DNA of 35,027 nucleotides from IMG/VR virus record IMGVR_UViG_3300026484_000162, positions 1 through 35,027 of that record, one strand, 5' to 3'. The translations under genes were made by a program, and so were the position numbers. Source of the DNA: a virus. Under the pieces are notes generated by a model. That model was not told the origin of the DNA. It worked only from the letters and a program-made list of their open reading frames with translations, and ran no database searches. Below are positions 24,245 through 30,678 of the stretch, piece by piece. Within the stretch, counting starts at the first letter, position 1. Every line of letters starts with the position of its first letter.

Positions 24245-25447
24245 ATGGCAAAGAGTGTTAAGCCTCTTAGTGATGTTGAGTTAAAAAGGGCTAAGAGTAA
24301 AGATAAACAGTATAAACTTTATGATGGTGGTGGGCTTTTTTTGATAGTTCGTCCAAATGGTAAAAAAGTTTTTAAAGTTAGATATAAAGTTGATGGTAAA
24401 GATACTGAAAAAACTTTAGGGGAATATCCTACACTTACATTAGGGGAAGCTCGTAAAAAAGTGTTGGAACTTAAGAAGCTTTTATCTGATGGGGTTAATC
24501 CAAATTTAGAAATTAAGAAAAATGATAATTTTACTTTTGATGAGTTGGCTTTAAAGTTTTTTGAGTTTAAAAGTATAGATTTGAGTGAAGATTATATCAA
24601 AAAACAAAAAAGCCGTTATAACTACTTTGTTAAACCTATGCTTGGTGGGATGGTTGCTGAGGATATAACAAAAAAAGATATTATAGATACTATCAACAAT
24701 ATACCAAATGCAAATACTAGAAGCACTAAAAAAACAGATCTAAGAGAGACTAAAAGAATAGTTTTGCTTCTGATAAGTAGTATATTTAAATATTCAAATT
24801 CTAATGACTTGTTAAAAAATAATGCTTATCTAACCATAGACCCTAAAGTTTTAGTACCTAAAAGAAGTGATAATCATTTTAAATCTATCACAAATGAAAC
24901 TGAATTTAAAAAACTCTATAAAATGTTATATGATTATGTAGGGGATGTTAGTACTAAATATGCTTTACTTTTTTTAGTGCATACAGCTTTGAGGTCGCAT
25001 AATGTTAGATTTTTGAAGTGGGATAATATAGATTTTGAAAAAAGAATTATTGAATTTAGTAAAGATGAGATGAAAGCTCGTGAAGTTTTTAGACTACCAT
25101 TAACTGAAACTACTTATGAGATACTACAAGAGGTTAAAAAATACAATAGTGGGTACAAATATGTTTTTAGTAGTGTTTTATCTAAAAATAAGATGCTTAG
25201 TGAAAACACTTTAGGGTATGCACTTAAAAGAATGGGTATAACAGAACATACTCCACACGGCTTTAGAAGTAGTTTTAGTACGATTTGTTATGAGAACCAT
25301 AAGTTACACGGTTTTAGTAGTGAAGTGATAGAAGCTCAACTAGCCCATAGTGTAGGTAGTAAGGTAAAATTAGCTTATCTTAGAAGTGATTTTTTGCAAG
25401 AGAGAAGAGAACTTTTAAAATGGTGGGATGAGTGGCTTATGCACTAG
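24245..25447 (+). CDS. int: P4-type tyrosine integrase
   Basis: Product size: 400 residues. The N-terminal 85 residues are the arm-binding DUF4102 domain (LYDGGGLFLIVRPNGKKVFKVRY, TLGEYPTLTLGEARKK). The core-binding domain follows (about 95-190) and then the catalytic domain: R250 in TALRSHN, K273/K277 region, H338-G-F-R341 (HGFRSSFST), H368 in LAHSVG and the nucleophile Y378 in AYLRSD. It would catalyse site-specific integration and excision. The C-terminus overlaps the facing AlpA-like gene by 11 bp. Proteins of this class usually target tRNA genes. Confidence 0.95.
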   Translation: MAKSVKPLSDVELKRAKSKDKQYKLYDGGGLFLIVRPNGKKVFKVRYKVDGKDTEKTLGEYPTLTLGEARKKVLELKKLLSDGVNPNLEIKKNDNFTFDELALKFFEFKSIDLSEDYIKKQKSRYNYFVKPMLGGMVAEDITKKDIIDTINNIPNANTRSTKKTDLRETKRIVLLLISSIFKYSNSNDLLKNNAYLTIDPKVLVPKRSDNHFKSITNETEFKKLYKMLYDYVGDVSTKYALLFLVHTALRSHNVRFLKWDNIDFEKRIIEFSKDEMKAREVFRLPLTETTYEILQEVKKYNSGYKYVFSSVLSKNKMLSENTLGYALKRMGITEHTPHGFRSSFSTICYENHKLHGFSSEVIEAQLAHSVGSKVKLAYLRSDFLQERRELLKWWDEWLMH

Positions 25448-25619
25448 CTTTTAAGCCACTTACCCAGTTTTGAACATCCTCATACCTATAATATTTGGTT
25501 TTACCAATCTTTATAGGTGCTGGAAAGGTTTTATCTGTTACTACTTCTTCATAAAATTTAGTAACTCCTACATTTAGTACATTCGCACAATCTTTCGGTT
25601 TTAATAGTAGTGGTTGCAT
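25437..25619 (-). CDS. AlpA-like transcriptional regulator / excisionase
   Basis: A 60-residue protein with a HTH_17/AlpA pattern: LLKPKDCANVLNVGVTKFYE is the HTH and FPAPIKIGKTKYYRYEDVQNWV the wing. Such proteins control integrase promoters or act as recombination directionality factors. It overlaps the integrase end in convergent orientation. An AAAAGGA ribosome-binding site precedes the ATG at 25619. It is the last gene of the leftward early operon. Confidence 0.75.
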   Translation of the reverse strand: MQPLLLKPKDCANVLNVGVTKFYEEVVTDKTFPAPIKIGKTKYYRYEDVQNWVSGLKASA

Positions 25620-25639
25620 CTTGTTTTCCTTTTCTGATT

Positions 25640-25708
25640 TTAATTTAAAAGAGGTGCTAACTCTTTTACTATTACATAAATTTTATCTACTTGCATTTTT
25701 AATCTCAT
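25640..25708 (-). CDS. Possible 22-residue coupled peptide
   Basis: The ATG at 25708 overlaps the stop of the upstream gene (ATGA), ORF ends at 25640 just before the AlpA-like gene. Mixed basic/hydrophobic sequence beginning MRLKMQVDKIYV. Overlapping start fits the operon's style, but at this length it may be chance. Confidence 0.3.
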   Translation of the reverse strand: MRLKMQVDKIYVIVKELAPLLN

Positions 25709-25956
25709 AAAAGCTCATCATTATCCAAATACTTCTGATTAACATACAAGTTACAGCTACCATCATCTAAAAGCATATCTGGATAATCTTCATTTAGAAT
25801 ATCTACACAATCTTTACAAATATCATTAAAAGCATCAAAATAATTTCTAAAGTGTCGTTTTAAAAACTTTTCAGTATCGGCATCTATTGAATATACTGTT
25901 GTGTCATCTTCAGTAACACTGCAGTCTTCACAATCGCAATATCTTAAGCTACTCAT
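25705..25956 (-). CDS. Cys-rich small protein
   Basis: The protein has 83 residues. Cysteines are grouped CDCEDC near the N-terminus and ICKDCVDIL in the middle, with few basic residues, a pattern of a zinc-binding or redox small fold. Overlaps its upstream neighbour by 8 bp. Unrecognised; part of the early operon, so perhaps a host-takeover factor or nucleic-acid associated. Confidence 0.55.
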   Translation of the reverse strand: MSSLRYCDCEDCSVTEDDTTVYSIDADTEKFLKRHFRNYFDAFNDICKDCVDILNEDYPDMLLDDGSCNLYVNQKYLDNDELL

Positions 25957-26185
25957 CTTTTAGTCTTACAAATTCAATACATCCAAATTCTGCCGATATA
26001 AATTCTGTACATAAAGGGCTATCACTATTGCAACAAACCTCTTTTTGATAAAATTTACAATTATTACAAGTTTCACTTTTAAAATCATCGTAAATCTTAT
26101 GAACAAGTTCAGAAGTTGGAATTGTTTCTAATGGCAATTTACATGCATTTTCTCTAAACATTTTTATTGCTTCTTCTCTAGTCAT
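25949..26185 (-). CDS. Second Cys-rich small protein
   Basis: Product size: 78 residues. TREEAIKMFRENACKLPLE and then CNNCKFYQKEVCCNSD.PLC give three to four cysteine pairs, possibly a zinc ribbon or knuckle. Adjacent to another Cys-rich gene on the same strand with overlapping ends, and overlaps the tiny upstream gene by 8 bp. Function unknown. Confidence 0.5.
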   Translation of the reverse strand: MTREEAIKMFRENACKLPLETIPTSELVHKIYDDFKSETCNNCKFYQKEVCCNSDSPLCTEFISAEFGCIEFVRLKDE

Positions 26186-26321
26186 CTTCTACCACCTCAT
26201 ACTCTCTTTCATTGAATGGACAAGAAAACCCAAACATCTTAACAACTACAACTTTTGTTTTTTCGTTGTAGCTGTGGACTTTTAGTATCACATTATCGTG
26301 AAACAGTAGTTTTACTTTCAT
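26178..26321 (-). CDS. 47-residue small protein
   Basis: It begins with ATG at 26321 behind GTGGGGTTGA and ends with TAG at 26178, overlapping the next gene start (ATGACTAG). The product starts MKVKLLFHDNVILKVHSY and has a beta-like pattern, acidic tail. Not recognised. The coupled overlap and acceptable ribosome-binding site make it a probable real gene. Confidence 0.5.
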   Translation of the reverse strand: MKVKLLFHDNVILKVHSYNEKTKVVVVKMFGFSCPFNEREYEVVEDD

Positions 26322-26332
26322 TTCAACCCCAC

Positions 26333-26683
26333 TTATCTTTGTTGCTGTTGTTGGTTATAAGCTTCTTGTGTCATTGATTGACCTTGTTGATTTTGATATT
26401 GAACTGGTGGTTGCTGTTGCTGGTACTGTTGCTGTTGTTGTTGCTGTTGTTGTTGTTGCTGTTGATAACCACTGTTTTGTTGATTATTTTGTTCTTCTTG
26501 CAAGAATAACTTTATATCTCCATCCCATGCACCAGTTGGTAATGAATCTAAAGTTAGATGAATCGTTGTTTTTCCATCTTGACTAATAACTTCATTTGCA
26601 AAGCCGATGCCTTTCCATGATGTTTTTTCTTGACCTTGATTATCTTGATATTTTTTTCCATAACAAGCTTTAAATTTTCTCAT
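26333..26683 (-). CDS. Small phage protein with poly-Gln tail (SSB-like layout)
   Basis: Product: 116 residues. The first 65 residues (MRKFKACYGKKYQDNQGQEK, KGIGFANEVI, HLTLDSLPTGAWDGDIKLF) look like a small folded beta domain. From residue 66 the sequence is almost only Gln with Pro, Tyr, Asn, including about 13 consecutive Gln encoded by mixed CAA/CAG. The layout resembles SSB with a disordered tail, and its place beside the annealing protein fits a DNA-recombination accessory, but there is no OB-fold motif I can prove and no acidic C-terminal tip. Confidence 0.55.
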   Translation of the reverse strand: MRKFKACYGKKYQDNQGQEKTSWKGIGFANEVISQDGKTTIHLTLDSLPTGAWDGDIKLFLQEEQNNQQNSGYQQQQQQQQQQQQQYQQQQPPVQYQNQQGQSMTQEAYNQQQQQR

Positions 26684-26693
26684 TTTATTTCCT

Positions 26694-27095
26694 CTAATTA
26701 AATTGTATTATTTGTTCTATGGCTTCATCTCCAACGAGTTCAGCACATACATCTATAGCTACACTATAAAACTTTTCAAATTCTAAGTTATCCATAGTGT
26801 GAAAACTTATGCTTTTTGTTTTTATAAACTTTTCATCATTTGAACCGAGAAAAGTATCATAGTAACCACTCCTATACTTTACTATTTCATGTAAATTATC
26901 AACTGTTTTAAATTTATTTTGATTAAGAATTACTGCATTTAAAAGAGCAAAATATTTTTTATGAAACTTCATATTTCTACGAGGTTTATATTCACAAAAG
27001 ATTTGACTACCTAGTGCTACTTTTCTTATAGCTTCTACACTATCATCATCTATGGGGACTAAGCCTTTTTCTGTTCTAACGAGGGTTAATAGCAT
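26694..27095 (-). CDS. DUF1367 family protein
   Basis: The product has 133 residues that match the phage DUF1367 family: a start MLLTLVRTEKGLVPIDDDSVEAIRKV and the central block EYKPRRNMKFHKKYFALLNAVI. Its function is unknown; it usually occurs beside recombination genes of temperate phages. It overlaps the annealing protein gene by 20 bp. No metal or catalytic residues are obvious. Confidence 0.75.
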   Translation of the reverse strand: MLLTLVRTEKGLVPIDDDSVEAIRKVALGSQIFCEYKPRRNMKFHKKYFALLNAVILNQNKFKTVDNLHEIVKYRSGYYDTFLGSNDEKFIKTKSISFHTMDNLEFEKFYSVAIDVCAELVGDEAIEQIIQFN

Positions 27096-27711
27096 TATCT
27101 TTTATCCATTCAATAGCACTATCAAAGTTATATGATGCAAGTTCTGATAATTTATTTATACCAAAAACCTTATTTAAGTCTCCAAGACTTAAATTGTTTT
27201 GCACTATTAATTTACTTATAGTTGAAATTTCCTCGCTATTGATGGTTTCTAAATCTGCAAAAGGTTTATCTTCATATACATACAAACCCAAACCGTGCAT
27301 AGCTATTGCTTTTACCAAGCATCTCATTATAGAATCATTTACATCACCAGCAGTTGCTCCCTCTACTTGCCTAGTTCCTTGTTTTGTTGTATATTCATAA
27401 GTAAAAGCTTTCATTGCTTTCATAGCTTTGTTATAAACTGGTCTTGTCATAGTATGAGTTATCCCCTCAACTGTAACAGATACCTTTACAAATAGACCAA
27501 TGGGGGAATCAAAAAAAGGTAAACCATCTTTATCGCAATGAATTTCATAAGTAGAAGATGGATATTTTTTACACAATTCAGACCAAGTTGTGTTCCAAGC
27601 TACATATTTTCTACCCTGATTTTTTTTTACTTCTAATGCTGTAGAATTAAGTTTTCTAAAAACATCTCTGACATATTTAGCAACTTTTTTTACTGTTTCT
27701 TTCACACTCAT
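27076..27711 (-). CDS. Single-strand annealing protein, SAK3/DUF1071 family
   Basis: A 211-residue protein. I begin at the ATG at 27711 (MSVKETVKK) because GGAG lies 8 nt upstream. The longer frame from 27744 would overlap the preceding gene. YVAWNTTWSELCKKYP, then MTRPVYNKAMKAMKAF, then VNDSIMRCLVKAIAMHGLGLYVY is the SAK3/DUF1071 signature of Rad52-like annealing proteins. It would anneal homologous single strands during phage recombination and repair. No exonuclease partner is seen nearby; the coiled-coil protein upstream may be the partner. Confidence 0.8.
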   Translation of the reverse strand: MSVKETVKKVAKYVRDVFRKLNSTALEVKKNQGRKYVAWNTTWSELCKKYPSSTYEIHCDKDGLPFFDSPIGLFVKVSVTVEGITHTMTRPVYNKAMKAMKAFTYEYTTKQGTRQVEGATAGDVNDSIMRCLVKAIAMHGLGLYVYEDKPFADLETINSEEISTISKLIVQNNLSLGDLNKVFGINKLSELASYNFDSAIEWIKDNAINPR

Positions 27712-27712
27712 C

Positions 27713-28726
27713 TTAGTTACTCCATTGTAAATGAGGTATCTCATTGTCTATAATTGCATTTATAAGAAGTTTATTATCTGGATACATATTCATCGCTTCT
27801 AAAGTTTCTGCAATATTTTTTTCAAAATTTTCTTTTGCTAATCTTTCAGCTTCAAGCCTTTGAACTTCTTGTTTTGCTTGTAGTTCATCTGCTAATCTTT
27901 CAGCCTCAAGCCTTTTTTGTTCTTCTTGAATAGCTTGTTGATGTTGTTCAAATAAAGCTTTTTGTTTTTCAAATTCCATTTTTTGAATTTCTAATGCTTC
28001 TTTTTCAGCTCGGATTTTAGCCTCTTGCTCCTCTCTTAATTTTTGGGCTTCCTCCTCTTGTTTTGCTTGTATCTCTTTTGCTTGTTCAAGTAATATTTTA
28101 TCTTCCACCATCTTTTTTAAAGTGATTACACAAGTGTTATATTTCTCTAAAGCTTCATCATAAAACTCTTCAAAACTCTCTTTAGTTGGTTTTTGTAAAT
28201 CATTTTCTAAAAATATTTTTAAGTCATTAGAGGATGAATTTAAAAATGTCATAGGATAAGTTTCAAAATCTTTTATTTTGAGTTGTATCGCTTCTATCCT
28301 TGCATTTTCAGCTTCAATCGCTTCTCTTTGTTTTCGTTCTTCATTGAGTTCCACGGCTTCTCTTTGAAGTCTTAATTTATCTTCAAAAGGTTTTATTTTT
28401 GCTTGAAACTCTTTTGCGATACTATCAACTTTTCTACCATAATCTAAAGCAGGTTGTTTTAAACTTTTTCTTGTTTTTTCTATGGTGTTTCTCGCTTTTA
28501 CAAAAGCTTTATGACCATTTAAAACAAATTGATACTGTTTAGAAACTATTTCATCATCTGCATTTACATCAATAACTGGTATCTCTTTGTACTCAGTTAA
28601 TAATGTATTTATATAATTATCATCTATTGGATATTTTATATCTTTCAATACAGGGGCTTTTAAATCCTCTTTATTGTTTTTTTCTATTTCCACATCGATA
28701 ATGTTTTCATTTGGCATCACACTCAT
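27713..28726 (-). CDS. Coiled-coil early protein (DUF1351-like)
   Basis: The gene encodes a 337-residue protein. An N-terminal 70-residue domain, a central region with YQFVLNGHKAFVKARNTIEKTRKSLK followed by FQAKIKPFEDKL, then an almost continuous coiled coil from about 205 to 300 rich in E, Q, A, K. This is the layout of phage DUF1351-type proteins next to annealing proteins. It could tether or load the annealing protein. AAGGAG lies before the ATG. The start overlaps the 27-residue micro-ORF (ATGA). Confidence 0.6.
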   Translation of the reverse strand: MSVMPNENIIDVEIEKNNKEDLKAPVLKDIKYPIDDNYINTLLTEYKEIPVIDVNADDEIVSKQYQFVLNGHKAFVKARNTIEKTRKSLKQPALDYGRKVDSIAKEFQAKIKPFEDKLRLQREAVELNEERKQREAIEAENARIEAIQLKIKDFETYPMTFLNSSSNDLKIFLENDLQKPTKESFEEFYDEALEKYNTCVITLKKMVEDKILLEQAKEIQAKQEEEAQKLREEQEAKIRAEKEALEIQKMEFEKQKALFEQHQQAIQEEQKRLEAERLADELQAKQEVQRLEAERLAKENFEKNIAETLEAMNMYPDNKLLINAIIDNEIPHLQWSN

Positions 28727-28806
28727 TTTTTCATCTCCTTAAAGTATTTTTTATATTTTTTAACTGCTTTTTCATAGTAAGCTTGATTTTTTGATAAAGT
28801 GGTCAT
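28723..28806 (-). CDS. 27-residue basic micro-ORF, translationally coupled
   Basis: Start ATG at 28806, with GGAGGT 8 nt upstream; stop overlaps the next gene's ATG (ATGA). The product is Lys- and Tyr-rich and probably helical, starting MTTLSKNQAYYEKAV. Coupled chain of four micro-ORFs leading into the coiled-coil gene. It may matter as a ribosome-coupling leader more than as a protein. Confidence 0.5.
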   Translation of the reverse strand: MTTLSKNQAYYEKAVKKYKKYFKEMKK

Positions 28807-28871
28807 AACTCATACCTCCATAGTATGTATTTAACTTTGTAAACTTGGTAAAGGTGTATAAATCTTTTCAT
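28803..28871 (-). CDS. 22-residue micro-ORF
   Basis: Starts in the stop of the preceding ORF (TGATG) with GGGGAG about 10 nt upstream and ends overlapping the next start. Basic/aromatic sequence beginning MKRFIHLYQVYK. Supported by its place in a chain of overlapping ORFs rather than by similarity. Confidence 0.35.
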   Translation of the reverse strand: MKRFIHLYQVYKVKYILWRYEL

Positions 28872-28969
28872 CAATAGTTCTCTCCCCAGTTTCTTTTATA
28901 CTCTTTATGTATGTTGTAAGAAACAATTACTAGACAAACTACACAACTAACTAAAATAAATTCCACCAT
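28871..28969 (-). CDS. 32-residue single-TM micropeptide
   Basis: Start ATG at 28969 inside the previous ORF with AAAAGGAATGCAA upstream. Residues 4-18 (FILVSCVVCLVIVSY) are strongly hydrophobic with two Cys, then a basic tail (HKEYKRNW). A membrane micropeptide of the early operon; a modulator of the host envelope is possible. Confidence 0.45.
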   Translation of the reverse strand: MVEFILVSCVVCLVIVSYNIHKEYKRNWGENY

Positions 28970-29079
28970 TTGCATTCCTTTTCTTGGTTTTTTTCCATAA
29001 GTGATAGGGCTTTACCTATGCTTATCTTGTTTGTTTTGCTTATGAAGTTGAGTATAAGCATCTGTTTTGTTGCATCCAT
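28951..29079 (-). CDS. 42-residue basic micro-ORF
   Basis: Start ATG at 29079 with AGGAG 7 nt upstream, stop at 28951 overlapping the membrane micropeptide. Starts MDATKQMLILNFISKTNK and ends CKWWNLF. First gene of the leftward early operon's run of micro-ORFs. Not recognised. Confidence 0.5.
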   Translation of the reverse strand: MDATKQMLILNFISKTNKISIGKALSLMEKNQEKECKWWNLF

Positions 29080-29310
29080 TTTTTTACTCCTAGTGTTAAG
29101 GTTTTAAACACTCATAGAACCACATAAACGGCTAAACGGCTACCGTTGTAAATAATCAACATTTATTTTTTTTAGGTTTGAAACTCAACAATAGTCGTAG
29201 GTCTCTTTAGTTTAATAAAAGGTTTATAACTTTGGTTTATCTTTATGTGTGGTTTTATGTGTGGTTTTATGAGTGTTTTATTTGATGATAATAAGCCATT
29301 TTAAGACTTA
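29080..29310. promoter_or_regulatory. Control region upstream of leftward early operon
   Basis: No gene is seen. AAAACACTCAT..AACCACATAAA (29103-29126) is repeated in inverted form at 29250-29280 (TTTATGTGTGGTTTTATGAGTGTTTT), imperfect, around a roughly 120-bp spacer. The second arm contains the tandem TTATGTGTGGT/TTTTATGTGTGGTTTTATGA repeats. ACGGCTA is repeated at 29128-29141. The early promoter for 29079 should lie here. The repeats could be operators or origin iterons. Confidence 0.4.
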
Positions 29311-29550
29311 TTACCATTTATAAACTGTGATGACTTCATTGTGTCTATCACTTCTTGAATATCTTTCATATTTTCCAAATATTCCATTACCTTTAGCTAC
29401 TTGCTTGTAAACTGAAAGATTAAGAGTTTTTTGAAATATGATGCCTTTTGTCGCAACTTTCCCATTTAAAGTATATTGTTGCATTGCCCAGTACCAAGAT
29501 GCAACAGCTATAAAAATAGCCATTGTTGCAAAAAGCTTAAATGTACTCAT
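29311..29550 (-). CDS. Small membrane or secreted protein
   Basis: Product: 79 residues. N-terminal hydrophobic segment (about 5-24, KLFATMAIFIAVASWYWAMQ) acts as signal anchor or TM. The rest is basic and polar (VYKQVAKGNGIFGKYERYSR). It starts inside the end of the TerB gene (overlap of 14 bp), so is coupled to it. Not recognised. Confidence 0.55.
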   Translation of the reverse strand: MSTFKLFATMAIFIAVASWYWAMQQYTLNGKVATKGIIFQKTLNLSVYKQVAKGNGIFGKYERYSRSDRHNEVITVYKW

Positions 29551-29977
29551 CTAGCTTTAAACCTAATTTTTGTGCGATAGTTTTTAACTCTTTTTCTTCA
29601 GCAGGTTCGCACTCACCATCTGCAAAAGCTACCTCAATAGCCATAACAAGCACCATCTCTGAATCTTCTTTGTTATCTTTAACATCAGCAATCTCTCTCA
29701 TAGTGTTGAGGCGACCCATACGATAACCACTCTCAAATACTTTACAAAGTTTGTCGAACTCTTGCATAGGCTCTGTACCAAATGCTTCAAGTGCTTTAGA
29801 GTTTTCTATAATACCAGCGATTGCTGTTATCTCTTCATCTTTTAGTTCACCATCTGCATAAGCGATTAAAGTCGCGGCTCCAACCATAGCTTCCATTAAG
29901 TCTTTGTTTTCAGCTTTTACTGATTTATTTGCAAGTTCAGTACCTGCACCTTTTAATTTCTTCATAAATCCAAACAT
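29537..29977 (-). CDS. TerB-family protein
   Basis: This gives a 146-residue helical protein. Two DGE motifs in homologous halves (D42-G-E in AYADGELKDEEI and D120-G-E in AFADGECEPAEEKEL) are the metal-binding signature of the TerB tellurite-resistance fold. TerB proteins are inner-membrane-associated stress proteins that also occur in phage defence and in phage-resistance (Ter) clusters. Here it stands alone with the small membrane protein downstream. RBS AAAGGATATAA precedes the ATG. An accessory (lysogenic) role is likely. Confidence 0.8.
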   Translation of the reverse strand: MFGFMKKLKGAGTELANKSVKAENKDLMEAMVGAATLIAYADGELKDEEITAIAGIIENSKALEAFGTEPMQEFDKLCKVFESGYRMGRLNTMREIADVKDNKEDSEMVLVMAIEVAFADGECEPAEEKELKTIAQKLGLKLDEYI

Positions 29978-30041
29978 TTATATCCTTTGAGTGTTTTAAA
30001 TGACCTGCACATGACCTAGTGTAAGTGCAGGAACTTTATAG

Positions 30042-30155
30042 TTATTCTTTAGCTTTTGTCTCTGGTCTAAGAAAACTATTAAAAATTAGACCACCTAGAA
30101 ACATAAATGATATGCTTTTAGCTAGTCTAAATAATCCGTTTTTAGACTGGAACAT
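30042..30155 (-). CDS. 37-residue putative membrane micropeptide
   Basis: Start ATG at 30155, stop TAA at 30042-30044, upstream of TerB on the same strand. A hydrophobic segment (about residues 15-27, SISFMFLGGLIF) lies between basic ends. The G-rich sequence AAGGGGG is 13 nt from the ATG, a weak ribosome-binding site. Not recognised; may be a real small membrane protein. Confidence 0.35.
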   Translation of the reverse strand: MFQSKNGLFRLAKSISFMFLGGLIFNSFLRPETKAKE

Positions 30156-30220
30156 AAGCCAGTGAGACCCCCTTGGAGGACTTCCTATTTTTATTGTTAT
30201 GGTGATATGGTTTACAACAA

Positions 30221-30253
30221 AAAAGAGGGAGGTTAAATCGCAGAGCCTCTTTT
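30221..30253. terminator. Stem-loop terminator, best for leftward transcription
   Basis: AAAAGAGG (30221-30228) pairs with CCTCTTTT (30246-30253). Leftward, the stem is followed by TTTTGTTG, so the intrinsic signal is strongest for the minus strand. It would end leftward transcription reaching it from the small ORF at 30517-30678. Confidence 0.5.
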
Positions 30254-30280
30254 ACCGTGTTTGGTTTCTCTCTTTTTTGT

Positions 30281-30286
30281 TATAAT
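30281..30286 (+). promoter_or_regulatory. -10 promoter element TGTTATAAT
   Basis: TATAAT preceded by TTTTTTGT, with no good -35. The same TTTTTTGTTATAATC string recurs at 30505-30518. Start near 30293, just before the hairpin that holds the ribosome-binding site of the 42-residue gene. Confidence 0.65.
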
Positions 30287-30297
30287 CTATGTTATGC

Positions 30298-30327
30298 ACT
30301 TCCAAATCCTATGAGGGGATTGGAGGT
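30298..30327 (+). promoter_or_regulatory. Hairpin sequestering a ribosome-binding site
   Basis: ACTTCCAAATCC (30298-30309) can pair with GGATTGGAGGT (30317-30327), eleven pairs with one bulged A and one G-U pair. GGAGGT, the ribosome-binding site of the downstream ATG at 30335, lies completely in the 3' arm. Predicted translational control (thermometer, protein- or RNA-opened). Confidence 0.5.
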
Positions 30328-30334
30328 GATGAAA

Positions 30335-30463
30335 ATGGCGAATAAAAAACAAAGTTCTAGCAAACTCGCAAAGTTAGCTTCTAAAGTTTTAAGAGATGGT
30401 AGGTACTCCAAGGCTTCTAAAAGTCTTGCAGGTTCTGTACTATCTCAAACTAAGAAAAAATAG
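30335..30463 (+). CDS. 42-residue Ser/Lys-rich small protein
   Basis: The ATG at 30335 has GGAGGT 7 nt upstream. An earlier in-frame ATG at 30257 would place a nonsense leader in the promoter. The protein reads SSSKLAKLASKVLRDG, then SKASKSLAGSVLSQT, a pattern (S.KVAxxAS.VLRDGR.SK.SKSLAGS.LSQ) that I recall from a widespread group of small phage and plasmid proteins of unknown function. It is basic and helical. Function unknown. Confidence 0.7.
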   Translation: MANKKQSSSKLAKLASKVLRDGRYSKASKSLAGSVLSQTKKK

Positions 30464-30511
30464 TTAGAAAATCATTTTTAAACACCCTCATCGGAAGTGC
30501 TACTTTTTTGT

Positions 30512-30517
30512 TATAAT
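30512..30517 (+). promoter_or_regulatory. -10 promoter element for the KTSC gene
   Basis: TTTTTTGTTATAATC, identical context to the box at 30281. Predicted start near 30524, giving a leader of about 150 nt before the ATG at 30677. The start lies by the ACGAAGAGAGGAT arm of a long-range inverted repeat. Confidence 0.6.
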
Positions 30518-30678
30518 CATCTCTTACGAAGAGAGGATATATAATCTAGTAGGTCTATAAACTCTTGACAATACTCAAGGTCATGACCCAACTCATCTGA
30601 GAACTTATACTTTCTGAAAAGGTTTTTAATCTCTTTGATAGTCATATTCTCCAAATCTCTTTTAGGAGGTTCACACAT
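30517..30678 (-). CDS. 53-residue protein overlapping the KTSC gene leader
   Basis: Read on the minus strand from ATG at 30678 (AGGAG 8 nt upstream). Starts MCEPPKRDLENM, continues IKEIKNLFRKYKFSDELG and ends in a helix. A shorter start at 30642 gives 42 residues. Its start overlaps the plus-strand KTSC start (CATG) so the two genes diverge from one point. The amphipathic, balanced composition looks like a real protein, but it lies wholly in the antisense of the other gene's leader. Confidence 0.5.
   Translation of the reverse strand: MCEPPKRDLENMTIKEIKNLFRKYKFSDELGHDLEYCQEFIDLLDYISSLRKR

Noticed and set aside
26333-26586. GTTGTTGCT trinucleotide run and the plus-strand ORF at 26368-26586.
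   Set aside because: It is the reverse of the Gln tract of the minus-strand gene; the plus frame is a shadow of it.
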